NCBI RefSeq assembly: GCF_014334135.1 | Contig: NZ_CP060497.1 | Span: forward strand, 4,092,001 to 4,156,000 | Origin: Olivibacter sp. SDN3 | GTDB lineage: Bacteria; Bacteroidota; Bacteroidia; Sphingobacteriales; Sphingobacteriaceae | Direction of reading: 5' to 3' | Length of the DNA: 64,000 nt | Shown: one piece after another, positions 44,343-54,653 of the stretch | How the letters are laid out: each line of letters starts with the position of its first letter | Numbering within the stretch: the stretch's first letter is position 1 | Notes under the pieces: model-generated | Database searches by the model: none | Told to the model about the DNA's origin: nothing | The model's input: only the letters and a program-made list of their open reading frames with translations | Translations under genes and position numbers: made by a program

Positions 44343-45320
44343 TCATTTAACCAATGAGGAAATCTTATTCTTTTGAATCTGGACCTTACTCGATAGTTTT
44401 TCGTCTATGTTTTTGATAATAGTTAAAATTGCTGCCACTGCATGTGTATAAAACTCTTCGTTGATGTTATCGTAAATATCGGTCGGTTGGTGATAATCTT
44501 TATGGTCCTCAACACCAAAATAGATAAAAGGAATATTGTTTGTGTGAAAAGCACCGTGATCACTTTGATTAGTCCAGTCGTTACTGCCTTCTCTTGGGTT
44601 GTCATGACCAAATAGTATTTTTAGCTGAGGACTGTCATTTGGTTTTATATATTCCTTTAACTCTGGATAATGGTATGTTCCCGAAGCATAGAGCTCCCCC
44701 TTTTCATTATGGGCAATCATGTCCATATTTATGTTCAGATGTATGTTATTCAAGGATGTGGGCGGATTTTCCACAAATGCTTTGGCCCCTCGGAGTCCCA
44801 TTTCCTCTGCATCAAAGGCGATAAAAATAATGGTAAAATTAGGTTTGTGGTGTGTGAAATATTCAGCGAAATGAAGTAAAGCTGCAACACCAGAAGCATT
44901 GTCATCCGCGCCGTTGTATATTTCTCCATCGATTATACCTAAATGATCATAATGTGCAGATACCACGATAGTTTCCTTCATCTTTCCGGGTATGTAACCT
45001 ATTATGTTCGTTCCACTGATGGTGTCTCCGCTCTTATCAGTGAAGTCAAAAACCTGGAGAAAATGCTGTTCAGTAGAGAATGACTCTAGTCGTAATTTGT
45101 TAAATCGTTCTGTAATAAACTCCCTCGCTTTTTGCGCTCCGGCTGTCCCCGTCTTCCGGCCTTCAAAAACATCAGAAGAAAGTGTTTTTAAATCCGATAA
45201 TAGGCCATTGTTTACACCACCTGATACCGTCGCCGTCTGTTCTTGTTGCTTAACACTTGCACAGCAGCTCATAATAAGTAACAATACTACAAAAGGAAAT
45301 TTGCTCGGGATACATTGCAT
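44343..45320 (-). CDS. M28-family zinc metallopeptidase lipoprotein
   Basis: 325 residues from the ATG at 45320 (MQCIPSKFPF); an ATG eight codons upstream is also open. Lipobox LLIMSC. The M28 zinc site is visible: SAHYDHLG (His), GADDNASGVAAL (bridging Asp), FDAEEMGLRGA (catalytic Glu and ligand Glu), NINMDM (Asp) and DYHQPTDIYD (His). Such enzymes are aminopeptidases acting in the periplasm or at the outer membrane. It stands between the S41 peptidase and smc. Confidence 0.9.
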   Translation of the reverse strand: MQCIPSKFPFVVLLLIMSCCASVKQQEQTATVSGGVNNGLLSDLKTLSSDVFEGRKTGTAGAQKAREFITERFNKLRLESFSTEQHFLQVFDFTDKSGDTISGTNIIGYIPGKMKETIVVSAHYDHLGIIDGEIYNGADDNASGVAALLHFAEYFTHHKPNFTIIFIAFDAEEMGLRGAKAFVENPPTSLNNIHLNINMDMIAHNEKGELYASGTYHYPELKEYIKPNDSPQLKILFGHDNPREGSNDWTNQSDHGAFHTNNIPFIYFGVEDHKDYHQPTDIYDNINEEFYTHAVAAILTIIKNIDEKLSSKVQIQKNKISSLVK

Positions 45321-45462
45321 ATGGCTAGAATGATATTTTAACAAACATACTGAAATTTGTTGAATACCGATAACTTGCTTCAGGGTCTTCTTATCTATAT
45401 TACTCGGTTTTTGCGGTTAAGATGTGGTAAAGTATCGGCTAAACTCTCATAACGAGCCATAA

Positions 45463-48400
45463 CTATACTTCACGCATATCGACAGCAACAACTCTTGACA
45501 CACCTTGTTCAACCATGGTTACGCCGTAGATAATATCTGTGCTTGCAATGGTACGTTTATTATGGGATACGATAATAAACTGCGACTGATTGGAAAATTT
45601 ACGAATGATATTGTTGAACTTATCAATGTTGGTGTCATCCAATGGTGCATCTACTTCGTCAAAGATACAAAATGGAGCAGGCTTCAATAGATATAAAGAG
45701 AATAGCAGAGCGGTTGATGTTAACGTTTTCTCCCCACCAGATAACTGGTTAATGGATAAAGGGCGTTTGCCTTTTGGGCGCGCCATAATTTCTATATCTG
45801 ATTCTAATGGTGCATCGGGTTTGCTTAACACCAGATCGCAAGAATCTTCTTCGTTGAAAAGGGAGCGGAAAACGGTGATAAAATGCGCTCTAACCTTGGT
45901 AAAGGCTTCCATAAATTTATCACGAGCCGTATCGTCAATTTCTTTAATAGTTTCTAAAAGAGATGCTTTCGCATCGAAAAGATCTTTCCGTTCTTTCTGA
46001 ATAAAAGTATAGCGCTCGTTAATTTCCTGAAAAGCCTCCATAGCCATGGAGTTGATCGATCCGAATTCTTCCAGCTGTTTTTTTAGTTTTTCGGTACGTG
46101 CTCTCAATTCATCTTCGTCTCCTAAAGACTCAGATAGCTCATTGTCGAGTAAATCATTGATATCTATATCAAACTCAACAGACAATCGTTCTTTTAACGT
46201 ATTCAGTTCTAGACGAAGAGTTGTTTTCTTATCTTTTATTTCATTAGTTAACAAATCAAAGTGCTCTTTGCGCTTACGCAAAGCAGTAATCTCCTCATCC
46301 TTTTTGTTTATGCTCCCGCGCGTAGCATAATAGTCTTGCTCTGATTCCTGGAGCGCTTTTTCAAGCAATTCTTTTTCGGCATACATAGCGATTAGATCTT
46401 CATCAGAATGATCTACATGTTGCAAGGTGTCTTTAATGTCTTCTTTAACTTGTTGATATTCTGTTGTATATTGTGCTATCCGCTTTTCTAAACTATGGTG
46501 TTGACTTTCTCGGTACTCAAGATCTTTATGGATGGTATTGACTTTATTCTGCTGCTGATGAAACTTGATATTTTCCTGATTAAAAGCTGAAGAAAGCATT
46601 GTTAGACGCTCAGATACCTCGTTGAAATTCTCCTGTAATCGTAACAACTCTTCGTGTTGTGTGATTTTTTGTTTGTTTAAACTGTTTAATCTCGGTTCTG
46701 ATGCCAGCAGGTCTTGCGTAATTGCCGCTATTTTTGTTGCGATATCGTGTTTACGATTTTGACTATTTTCGATAAAGGTAACATATTGTTCTTGTTTTGT
46801 TTTTACAGAAATCAGCTCATTATTCAAACGGTTAAGCTGTAACTTTGTCTCCTCCAGAACCTCCTTTTTAGTGTCCGCCTTTAAATTATTGAGTTCCTCT
46901 GATTCCAGTAATGTGGTTTTCTGAAGTTTTTCCAGGTGTTGAGTGATTTGCTTTATCTCCTTATTTAAATTGTCGAGGTTTTTAGCCCGGCCTATACGTT
47001 TCCCTTCGAATAACCCTACAGACCCTCCATTTAAACCTAGTCTGAATTTTGCAAATTTCCCATTTTTGTGTAAAATGGTCATGGGAGTGTCTGGCAAATC
47101 AGTCTCTAAATCAGCCTCATCATCAGCTTTCAAAATGTAAACATGGTTTAATAACGCTTGTATAAGCGGGCGATATTTCTGATCGGCATCAACTACTGCC
47201 AGCGCCGAAATCATTCGGGTGTTTTCTATAGTGGTATTTTCTGGTGTTGTATCTGTTAACGCTTCTAATACAAAAAAACCGGCGCGCCCACGAGAAGCAT
47301 TAGTTAGCAGTTTAATGGCATTAATCGCTTCAGCACGTTTGTTAACTACATAGTGATTCATTAGAGGCTCTAAGAAATTTTCTATAGCTACCCGATACTC
47401 TTCTTTACAGAATAGAATGTCTGACAGCAGTGGGTAGGGTTTGGCCCAACCAGCATTTTTTCTAAGAAACCGAATGGATTCGGGGTAACCCTCAAGATTG
47501 TCTACCAAAGATTTAGTAAGATTATATTCGTTCTGCTTAGCGTCTAGTGTTCGATTGCCTTTTGCAAGCTCATCCTTATGAGACTGAATGAGCGATTCTT
47601 TGGTTATAATGCGTTGGCTAAGTCCTTCTTCAAAGGAAAGTACCTGGTTGTATTCTTCCTGAAGACCGGCTACACGTTCCTCTAAATTAACAACCACTTT
47701 TGTAAATTCATCTAAGGCTGTTTCTTTGGCTTCCGTATCAATAATATTTCTTTCACTTTCTTGCGTTAAGGCGTCTTTTTGTATATGGAGAACGGTAATT
47801 TCCTTTTCTAGTTTATAAATATTGTTTTGTAGCTCATTGCTTTCCCGATTAGCATGATCTAGCTTAGCTTTCGAGTTTTGTTGCTGACCTCTCAATTCGT
47901 CAACTTCTTGCTTTTGTTCGTCTAGGGACACTTTAATCTCATCCAATTTCAGCTGTTCAGCGAGTAACTCCTCATTCAAACGTTTGATATTGTAAAGTAT
48001 ATGATTAATCTGCTGTTTGTCGCTAGTAAGTTCTTTATGCAAACGCTGCTCTTTATCGTTCAGATTGCGTAATTGCTCATTCTTTACTTTTTTTTCACTT
48101 TCATACGTTCTGATTTTTGAAGTATATTCATTGGCCGCCTTTTGTTGTACGGAAAGATTCTTTTCTTGCGTTAAACATGATTGTTTTAACTTTTGAAGTG
48201 TAGCCTCCAGAACGTCCAGCTGTGCACTTATGGTATTTCTCTCAGTGTCTTGATGGTTTTGTTGTTCATCGAGATGCATGAGTGCTTCCCTAAAATTAGC
48301 AATACGAAAAGAGGCTAAGGTTATACTCAATTCCTTATACTGATCTTTAAGACGATAATATCGCTCCGCTTTCTTTGCTTGATTTTCTAGGCTTTTAAGG

Positions 48401-49002
48401 TTCTTCTCAATTTCAAAAAGCAGATCTTCTACTCGGTCTAGGTCAGACTCGGTATCTTTTAATTTGTTTAGCGTCTGTTTTTTGCGTACTTTATATTTAG
48501 AAATTCCAGAAGCTTCTTCAAAGAGTGCCCTTCTTGAGTTTTCTTTATTATTGATGATTTCATCAATCATTTTCAACTCGATGATTGAGTAAGAGTCATT
48601 GCCAATACCGGTATCAAGAAATAGGTCAGTAATATCTTTTAAACGGCATTGCACGTCGTTTAAGCGATATTCGCTTTCACCACTCCGATAGAGTTTACGC
48701 GTAATGGTTACCTGTGAAAATTCGGTGGGAAGTACATTCTTCGTGTTGTCAAAAGATAATGATACTTCGGCTAAATTTGCTGATTTACGCGTTTTTGTAC
48801 CATTAAAGATGATATTCTCCATCTTTTCTGAACGGAGATTTTTTGTTCTTTGTTCACCAAGTACCCATCGGATGGCATCCACTACATTAGATTTACCACA
48901 ACCATTAGGACCAACAATTGCTGTAACACCTTCATTGAAGTTGATGGTTATCTTGTCACCAAAACTTTTGAACCCTTTAATTTCTAAGCGTGTGAGTTGC
49001 AT
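45463..49002 (-). CDS. smc: Chromosome segregation protein SMC
   Basis: 1179 residues, full length. N-terminal ATP-binding GPNGCGKSN (31-39), two long coiled coils (about 165-500 and 680-1000) around a hinge (about 520-670, including PYPLLSDILFCKEEYRVAIENFL), and a C-terminal head with the ABC signature LSGGEKTLTSTALLFSL and Walker B FCIFDEVDAPLDD. It organises and separates the chromosome with ScpA/ScpB, which are not in this window. Confidence 0.97.
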   Translation of the reverse strand: MQLTRLEIKGFKSFGDKITINFNEGVTAIVGPNGCGKSNVVDAIRWVLGEQRTKNLRSEKMENIIFNGTKTRKSANLAEVSLSFDNTKNVLPTEFSQVTITRKLYRSGESEYRLNDVQCRLKDITDLFLDTGIGNDSYSIIELKMIDEIINNKENSRRALFEEASGISKYKVRKKQTLNKLKDTESDLDRVEDLLFEIEKNLKSLENQAKKAERYYRLKDQYKELSITLASFRIANFREALMHLDEQQNHQDTERNTISAQLDVLEATLQKLKQSCLTQEKNLSVQQKAANEYTSKIRTYESEKKVKNEQLRNLNDKEQRLHKELTSDKQQINHILYNIKRLNEELLAEQLKLDEIKVSLDEQKQEVDELRGQQQNSKAKLDHANRESNELQNNIYKLEKEITVLHIQKDALTQESERNIIDTEAKETALDEFTKVVVNLEERVAGLQEEYNQVLSFEEGLSQRIITKESLIQSHKDELAKGNRTLDAKQNEYNLTKSLVDNLEGYPESIRFLRKNAGWAKPYPLLSDILFCKEEYRVAIENFLEPLMNHYVVNKRAEAINAIKLLTNASRGRAGFFVLEALTDTTPENTTIENTRMISALAVVDADQKYRPLIQALLNHVYILKADDEADLETDLPDTPMTILHKNGKFAKFRLGLNGGSVGLFEGKRIGRAKNLDNLNKEIKQITQHLEKLQKTTLLESEELNNLKADTKKEVLEETKLQLNRLNNELISVKTKQEQYVTFIENSQNRKHDIATKIAAITQDLLASEPRLNSLNKQKITQHEELLRLQENFNEVSERLTMLSSAFNQENIKFHQQQNKVNTIHKDLEYRESQHHSLEKRIAQYTTEYQQVKEDIKDTLQHVDHSDEDLIAMYAEKELLEKALQESEQDYYATRGSINKKDEEITALRKRKEHFDLLTNEIKDKKTTLRLELNTLKERLSVEFDIDINDLLDNELSESLGDEDELRARTEKLKKQLEEFGSINSMAMEAFQEINERYTFIQKERKDLFDAKASLLETIKEIDDTARDKFMEAFTKVRAHFITVFRSLFNEEDSCDLVLSKPDAPLESDIEIMARPKGKRPLSINQLSGGEKTLTSTALLFSLYLLKPAPFCIFDEVDAPLDDTNIDKFNNIIRKFSNQSQFIIVSHNKRTIASTDIIYGVTMVEQGVSRVVAVDMREV

Positions 49003-49176
49003 TTAACGGAACGAACTTTTTTGTGGCTGCGAATTTAATGAATTGAACTAATTAATTAGCTTTCTCTATGGTTTTTCTTGAAGTAACTCCTGATTCAATA
49101 GCAAGTTTAATCGATTTTTGATGAGCTCTTTTCTGAAGGATACTTGAATATGGAAACTATTTGTTACCTTTATTAT

Positions 49177-49611
49177 ATGGAAACTATTCTGCCGTTCATA
49201 ATAGCCGCTATCGTTTTTGGATTTCAGATATATGCTAACTTTAAAAAGGAGCAGGAGAAAGCAAGAAAACGAAATCCTTCTCAACCCCAACAGCCCAGAG
49301 GTGAGGTTGTAATAGAATATGAAGAGGCTGAACCACATCAAAAGAAGCCGCTTAGAAAGATAAGAGATAAAGAAGTATTGGTGGAAAGAAAGCAACCGGA
49401 GGTTCATCAGAGATATGAGCGATACACGGGCGTTCTGAACGAAGCAAAAGAAGTTAGACGAACAAAGGAAACACGTCCTGCCTATGGTCATCACTCTGGA
49501 CGGTTAGATCCTTATGTAATAGATGAAAGTAACCTTAATACCTATGCTGATTTTGATCTTCGCGATGCGGTGATAAAAGCCGCAATATTAGACAGACCTT
49601 ATAAGGACTAA
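49177..49611 (+). CDS. Small membrane-anchored hypothetical protein
   Basis: 144 residues from the ATG at 49177 (METILPFIIAAIVFGF). One N-terminal membrane helix (about 4-20), then a highly charged, probably unstructured middle (KKEQEKARKRNPSQPQQPRG, EYEEAEPHQKKPLRKIRDKE) and a short folded-looking end (NLNTYADFDLRDAVIKAAILDRPY). The C-terminal LRDAVIKAAILDRPY block is of a type shared by small Bacteroidota proteins. Divergent from smc. Function unknown. Confidence 0.75.
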   Translation: METILPFIIAAIVFGFQIYANFKKEQEKARKRNPSQPQQPRGEVVIEYEEAEPHQKKPLRKIRDKEVLVERKQPEVHQRYERYTGVLNEAKEVRRTKETRPAYGHHSGRLDPYVIDESNLNTYADFDLRDAVIKAAILDRPYKD

Positions 49612-49725
49612 TATTCGTTCTGCTCCATTCCGAACATGAATTGGTTATCCCTCTAAAGTCTCAACATATTATCCTGTTAAGGATCCAAGTTTGGGCAGGC
49701 GGTGAAAACTTTTAAACCAATTCAA

Positions 49726-50505
49726 TTAATCAATAATTTGTATGCGGTCTGCATCCTGGAGGAAAGGTAGTTTTTCACGTATCTTCTTTAAGTCCTCTGG
49801 GTAGAGCGTAAATGTATATAGATCCTCATCCTCCGGCTTATAATACACTACACTCCCGTCAGGTGCTACACAGGTTGATGCTCCTGAATGATACACCTGG
49901 TTTCCATCGTATCCTACGCGATTTACGCCAATTACGTAAGATTGATTTTCCAATGCTCGCGCAGGTATCAAGGCCCTCCAATGTGCAATTCGTGCGTCTG
50001 GCCAGCTCGCAATATAAAGTAAGATATCATAGACATTACCCAAGTTGCGACTGAAGGCTGGGAATCTCAGGTCATAGCATGTTTGTAGACACACACGCCA
50101 ACCTTTAATTTCAACAATCACTCTTTTTTTTCCGGCAGCAAAAACCTTTTCTTCTCCGGCCATGGTAAATAAGTGTCGCTTATCATATTTGTGATAAGAA
50201 CCATCGGGCTTCATCCAGATGAAACGGTTATAGTATTTATTGTTTTCCTCAATGATGAGACTGCCGGCCACTACACAATTGTATTTGCGCGCTTGCTCCA
50301 ACATCCAGTAAATGGTTACGCCATCCATTTTTTCGGCACATTTACCTGTATTCATTGTAAAACCAGTATTAAACATTTCTGGAAGAATAATAAGATCTGT
50401 TTTTTCTTTAAGGGAAGATAAGCGTAAAGCTAAATTTGAAAGATTCTTTTCTGTATTCTCCCAAAATAAATATGCTTGAAATATAGTTATTTTTAACGGT
50501 GTCAT
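49726..50505 (-). CDS. Nitrilase-superfamily omega-amidase (YafV type)
   Basis: 259 residues. Catalytic triad: E43 (LPEMFNTGF), K109 (YDKRHLF) and C143 (QTCYDLRFP). The close similarity to YafV/Nit2 suggests hydrolysis of 2-oxoglutaramate or 2-oxosuccinamate. The aminotransferase of the preceding gene on the same strand would produce such omega-amides when it uses glutamine as donor, a known pairing that makes transamination irreversible. The pairing is inferred from context. Confidence 0.87.
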   Translation of the reverse strand: MTPLKITIFQAYLFWENTEKNLSNLALRLSSLKEKTDLIILPEMFNTGFTMNTGKCAEKMDGVTIYWMLEQARKYNCVVAGSLIIEENNKYYNRFIWMKPDGSYHKYDKRHLFTMAGEEKVFAAGKKRVIVEIKGWRVCLQTCYDLRFPAFSRNLGNVYDILLYIASWPDARIAHWRALIPARALENQSYVIGVNRVGYDGNQVYHSGASTCVAPDGSVVYYKPEDEDLYTFTLYPEDLKKIREKLPFLQDADRIQIID

Positions 50506-50572
50506 GTCTTAATTTAACTTTAATATAATAAAAGTAATCAAAATGGTAGATAATTTATATCTTTGGTTTATA

Positions 50573-50604
50573 AGTTATCTATGCTTTATTATTGATAGAT
50601 AACT
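50573..50604. repeat. 10-bp inverted repeat between the aminotransferase and amidase genes
   Basis: AGTTATCTAT (50573-50582) and ATAGATAACT (50595-50604) are perfectly complementary; the right arm touches the aminotransferase stop codon. It could fold in the shared transcript. Confidence 0.45.
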
Positions 50605-51764
50605 CATCTACTCTGTATATGGATACTCGATAAACAATCAACAGCCTTTTCAAGTGTTTCTTGTTTCTTGGCAAAACAAAATCTGATAAGATGTTTATCT
50701 ATCTTGTTCTTATAAAATACGGATAAAGGTATAGCAGCGACGCCATGTTTTGCGACGAGTCTTTTAGTAAAGGCTATATCATCTTCGTCGCTGATTTTTT
50801 CATAGTCTGCCAAAAGAAAATACGATCCTGCTGAAGGTAATACCCGAAATGGAGTATTGTTTAATGCTGTTGTCAAAAAGTCTCGTTTCCCCTGAAAAAA
50901 ATCTGACAATTGTAGATACTCGTCGGCATCTTCCAAAAAATCCCCCAATGCATGTTGAATTGGCGTGTTTACGCTAAACACTAAATATTGATGTATCTTT
51001 CTGAATTCAGTGGTTAACTTCTTCGCAGCTAAACAGTAACCCACTTTCCAGCCTGTCATATGAAACATTTTACCAAACGATGAAATAACAAAACTTCGTT
51101 CACGCAATTCGGGGTAGCTTGAAACACTTATATGTTTGTTATTGTCAAATACAATTTTGTCGTAAACTTCATCACTGATGATGAAAATATCGGTACCGTT
51201 AGTCAGTTTTATCAGTTGACGCATATCATCGTCTGTCAAGGTACGTGACGTTGGATTTTGTGGTGTGTTGACTATAATTAATTTAGTTTTATGGGAGAAA
51301 AGTTTTTTCACATCGTCCCAATTAATGGTGAAGTTATCGGGCAAAAGTGTTACCGTTTTGACAATACCACCACATAGGTCGACGGCTGGTGCATAAGAGT
51401 CATAGGCTGGATCAAAGCAGATGACTTCATCGTCTGATCGTATGATGCTCGCTATTGCGGAAAATATTGCTTGCGTAGCGCCAGAAGTAATGGTTATTTC
51501 GCTGTCAGGATGATAAATCGCTGCATATAGATTTTCGGTTATTTCAGCTATTCTTTCTCGTAAGCTTTGAACACCTGCCATAGGGGCGTATTGATTGTGC
51601 CCCTTTTTCATGTGCGAGTGGACGAGATCGATAAGCTTAGGAGAGCAGTCAAAATCAGGAAAACCTTGCGACAAGTTTATCGCCTCATACTTAGTAGCTA
51701 ATAGAGACATCGTACTGAAGATTGAATTGCTGATATTGGGAAGTTTAGATGATATGTTGATCAT
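50604..51764 (-). CDS. Methionine/glutamine-type aminotransferase (YbdL/KAT family)
   Basis: 386 residues, PLP fold type I. Motifs: LSQGFPDFDCSP near the N-terminus, TSGATQAIFSAI, NTPQNPTSRTL, ISDEVYDKI and the lysine K232 in SSFGKMFHMTGWKVGYC. Family members move the amino group from glutamine to methionine's or aromatic 2-oxo acids. With the omega-amidase gene 98 bp downstream it fits the methionine salvage or glutamine transaminase K pathway. Substrate inferred. Confidence 0.88.
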   Translation of the reverse strand: MINISSKLPNISNSIFSTMSLLATKYEAINLSQGFPDFDCSPKLIDLVHSHMKKGHNQYAPMAGVQSLRERIAEITENLYAAIYHPDSEITITSGATQAIFSAIASIIRSDDEVICFDPAYDSYAPAVDLCGGIVKTVTLLPDNFTINWDDVKKLFSHKTKLIIVNTPQNPTSRTLTDDDMRQLIKLTNGTDIFIISDEVYDKIVFDNNKHISVSSYPELRERSFVISSFGKMFHMTGWKVGYCLAAKKLTTEFRKIHQYLVFSVNTPIQHALGDFLEDADEYLQLSDFFQGKRDFLTTALNNTPFRVLPSAGSYFLLADYEKISDEDDIAFTKRLVAKHGVAAIPLSVFYKNKIDKHLIRFCFAKKQETLEKAVDCLSSIHIQSR

Positions 51765-51903
51765 AAGTGTTCTTTATTAAAGATGTGCTTACTGAAACTG
51801 GTTGTAGATGATATTCAAAATAAAACCGCTATTTTGTCTTTGATATTTTACTTTAAAAACCCAAGTCTACAGCATATTATTGTAAATTGCAACGATATAA
51901 TTT

Positions 51904-52884
51904 ATGTCAATGAAATATAACAGATTTTTACTATTATTATTGTCAGGAATAGGACTTTTATCGTGTAAAGGACCGAAAAATGCTGATGCACCAACGGTTG
52001 GATTTATTGAAGCTTTTGAGGATGCTACAATAGCTGACGCCAGAAAGGGGTTTATAGAAGCCTTAGCCGAACGAGGTTATCGGGAAAATGAAGGTACAAT
52101 TGAAATTTTATACAAGAATGCACAGGGAGATATGGGAGCTATGAATCAGATTGTTAGCTTCATGCAAGCAAAAAAAGTTGTGGGCATAGGAACCTCCACA
52201 ACTTTAGCTACATTAGCTGCAACACAACGCATTAAAGAGATTCCAATTTTTATGTGTGTAACTGCAATGCCAAATATTTTAGGTTTGGAAGATAGCAAAG
52301 GAAATCATCCTGAGAATTTATTCGGGGTAGGGGAAAACCTCCAATACATTGATACGTCTTTTATGATCATAAAAAACACTGTGAAACCAAAAAACAGCAA
52401 GCCTTTGAGGATCGGAATGATATATAATCAGGCAGAACCTCAGTCTGTTGATGCATTCAACAGACTGAAAACTTTGGCTAATGAGCAACAAATCGTGCTT
52501 GAAGCACTACCCCTAAATAATTCTGCTGACGCACAACTTGTAATAAATGCACTGCTCAACAAAAAAATCGACGCTTTTTTTGCCAATCCTGATAACACAG
52601 TCTTTTCAGCTTTTGAAACCATCGTAAAGAATTGCAATAATAGGGACGTTCCTATCTTTACAAGTGAGCTTGGTTTGGTTAAACGTGGTGCGGTAGCAGC
52701 TTATGGTGCTGATATTTATGAATGGGGAAAACAGGCCGGTCTGGCAATGGCTGATTTTTTGGATAAAAAGGATACCAGAGGTTTTTCAGTAGAACTGGTT
52801 AAAGTTAGGAAACATGTAGTCAACACTGCCGTAGCCGAACGTTATAAATTTGTTTTTCCCACTAATTTTCTTCCAGTAGATTGA
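51904..52884 (+). CDS. ABC transporter substrate-binding lipoprotein (COG2984 type)
   Basis: 326 residues, lipoprotein signal (SGIGLLSC, Cys near residue 20). Body resembles TrpX-like periplasmic binding proteins: TVGFIEAFEDATIADARKGF, ILYKNAQGDMGAMNQIVSFM, PIFMCVTAMPNILGL, RIGMIYNQAEPQSVDAFNRL and FANPDNTVFSAFETIV. First gene of a three-gene ABC importer. The family often takes up aromatic or other amino acids or nucleoside-like molecules; substrate is not determinable here. Confidence 0.87.
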   Translation: MSMKYNRFLLLLLSGIGLLSCKGPKNADAPTVGFIEAFEDATIADARKGFIEALAERGYRENEGTIEILYKNAQGDMGAMNQIVSFMQAKKVVGIGTSTTLATLAATQRIKEIPIFMCVTAMPNILGLEDSKGNHPENLFGVGENLQYIDTSFMIIKNTVKPKNSKPLRIGMIYNQAEPQSVDAFNRLKTLANEQQIVLEALPLNNSADAQLVINALLNKKIDAFFANPDNTVFSAFETIVKNCNNRDVPIFTSELGLVKRGAVAAYGADIYEWGKQAGLAMADFLDKKDTRGFSVELVKVRKHVVNTAVAERYKFVFPTNFLPVD

Positions 52885-52989
52885 TTGCCAACTGCTAACA
52901 CTGATGGACTAAATTGCGTCTTTCACCATTTTGTTATATGGCAGGGTAATCGTAATTTATTTGCGTTTATAAAATTGTTATTTTTATTG

Positions 52990-53862
52990 ATGGATTTTTA
53001 TTTAGCAGCGGTTTTACAGGCGTTATGCTTTTCTCCAATGGCGCTTGGAATTTATATAACAATAAAAATATTCAACTTTCCTGATATAACAACCGACGGA
53101 AGTTATACATTAGGAGCGGTCGTTTGTGGTTTATGTTTAAGTAATGGTTTTCCTTTATGGCTTGCCTTTCCACTTATTTTTTTGAGTGGAGCGTTGGCTG
53201 GTATGATGACAGCTTACATTCATACGAAACTCAAAGTAAACGCATTACTATCTGGAATTTTGGTTATGACAGCGTTGTATTCGGTAAACCTTTCCTTATT
53301 GGGGAAATCTAATATGCCCTTACTTGAGTATAACACTGTTTTTTCTACCTATATTGTATCTAACGATTCACTGAATACATTGATCATCGCCGGTACCTGG
53401 GTGTTATTACTAATATTTGTGTTGTATTACCTGTTACGCACTGATTTTGGCTTGGCTATGCGAGCTACAGGGAGTAATGATTTGATGGTTAGGTCATTGG
53501 GAGTGAATACCGCCAGTATGAAAGTATTGGGACTGGCATTTACTAATGGGCTTATCGCATTTAGTGGCTCCCTAATCGCTCAATTTCAAGGTTTTGTTGA
53601 TGTAAATATGGGCATTGGTATAGTAATTAGTGGGTTAGGGTCTGTTATGATTACAGAAACAATTGTTAAAGTGTTTCAAACGAACGGTATATTGACAGGG
53701 CTGCTTCTTGTTCTAGTTGGTGTCACGATTTTTCAACTTGTGTTGGCTTTTACACTTAGTATAGGCGTGGACGCAAGCTTGCTTAAGTTATTAACCTCTT
53801 GCTTTGTGCTCCTGATAGTAGCGATACCAGGTAGGAACTGGGCAAAATATTTAAAACGCTAG
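52990..53862 (+). CDS. ABC transporter permease (COG4120 type)
   Basis: 290 residues from the ATG at 52990 (MDFYLAAVLQAL); the frame is open back to 52885 but that part has no family character. Eight or so membrane segments; the conserved KIFNFPDITTDGSYTLGAVV and MRATGSNDLMVRSLGVN loops match branched-chain-type permeases. It is followed 4 bp later by the ATPase gene. The intervening stretch of about 105 bp after the binding-protein gene shows no extra feature. Confidence 0.88.
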   Translation: MDFYLAAVLQALCFSPMALGIYITIKIFNFPDITTDGSYTLGAVVCGLCLSNGFPLWLAFPLIFLSGALAGMMTAYIHTKLKVNALLSGILVMTALYSVNLSLLGKSNMPLLEYNTVFSTYIVSNDSLNTLIIAGTWVLLLIFVLYYLLRTDFGLAMRATGSNDLMVRSLGVNTASMKVLGLAFTNGLIAFSGSLIAQFQGFVDVNMGIGIVISGLGSVMITETIVKVFQTNGILTGLLLVLVGVTIFQLVLAFTLSIGVDASLLKLLTSCFVLLIVAIPGRNWAKYLKR

Positions 53863-53866
53863 GCTA

Positions 53867-54622
53867 ATGTTATTATTGGAAAATATCTCTAAAACTTTCT
53901 CACGAAGTAAATCAGATGAAACAAAAGTGCTGGAACATTTTTCGTTACGTGTAGAGAAGCATGAGTTTTTGACAATTATTGGCGCAAATGGATCAGGTAA
54001 AAGTACATTGTTAAATGTTATTTCAGGTAATGTCGTGCCTGATCAAGGGCATATTTATTTGGAAGATAAAGCGATCGAAACTTTACCAGATTATCGTAGG
54101 AGTAAATGGATTGCCAGAGTTTTTCAGGACCCGCTGTCAGGGACGGTGCCAGAACTCAGTATATTAGATAATTTCCGATTGGCAGCACTTCGCGGACAGC
54201 CTAAGAAGCTTAGCATCGGGATTGATGACCGTTTCAAGAGAAAAGTTAAAGCGCGCCTCGCATTACTTGATATGGGGCTCGAGAACAAGATAGAACAGCC
54301 GGTGGGCAGTCTGAGTGGCGGACAGAGGCAGGCATTAACAATATTGATGACCGTTATGACAGATGTAAAATTACTTTTATTGGATGAGCCTACAGCTGCC
54401 CTTGACCCCCGAAGCGCTCATCAGGTAATGGTAATTGCAAAGAAACTTGTTGCAGAATATAAACTAACGGTATTGCTTATTACCCATAATATGAATGAAG
54501 CGCTGAATTATGGAGATAGATTAGTGCAGTTAGCTGAAGGCAAAATAAAAAGAGACTTCAATGCGCAGGAGAAGCAATTATTGAAACCACAAGATTTATT
54601 TCAATGGTTTAATGAACTTTAA
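53867..54622 (+). CDS. ABC transporter ATP-binding protein (COG1101 type)
   Basis: 251 residues. Walker A GANGSGKST, Q-loop FQDPLSGTVPELS (typical of this subfamily), signature LSGGQRQ, Walker B LLLLDEPTAALD and switch His in LITHNMNEAL. Energises the importer formed with the two preceding genes. A hairpin (54627-54653) follows at once. Confidence 0.93.
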   Translation: MLLLENISKTFSRSKSDETKVLEHFSLRVEKHEFLTIIGANGSGKSTLLNVISGNVVPDQGHIYLEDKAIETLPDYRRSKWIARVFQDPLSGTVPELSILDNFRLAALRGQPKKLSIGIDDRFKRKVKARLALLDMGLENKIEQPVGSLSGGQRQALTILMTVMTDVKLLLLDEPTAALDPRSAHQVMVIAKKLVAEYKLTVLLITHNMNEALNYGDRLVQLAEGKIKRDFNAQEKQLLKPQDLFQWFNEL

Positions 54623-54626
54623 ATTT

Positions 54627-54653
54627 GCTCTGATTTTTATAACAAATCAGAGC
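54627..54653. terminator. Hairpin after the ABC importer operon
   Basis: GCTCTGATTT (54627-54636), 7-nt loop, AAATCAGAGC (54644-54653). A perfect 10-bp stem four bases after the stop. Confidence 0.6.

Noticed and set aside
49066-49494. A 142-codon minus-strand frame opposite the small membrane protein gene.
   Set aside because: The plus-strand protein has a clear membrane helix and charged tail; the opposite frame looks like its antisense shadow.
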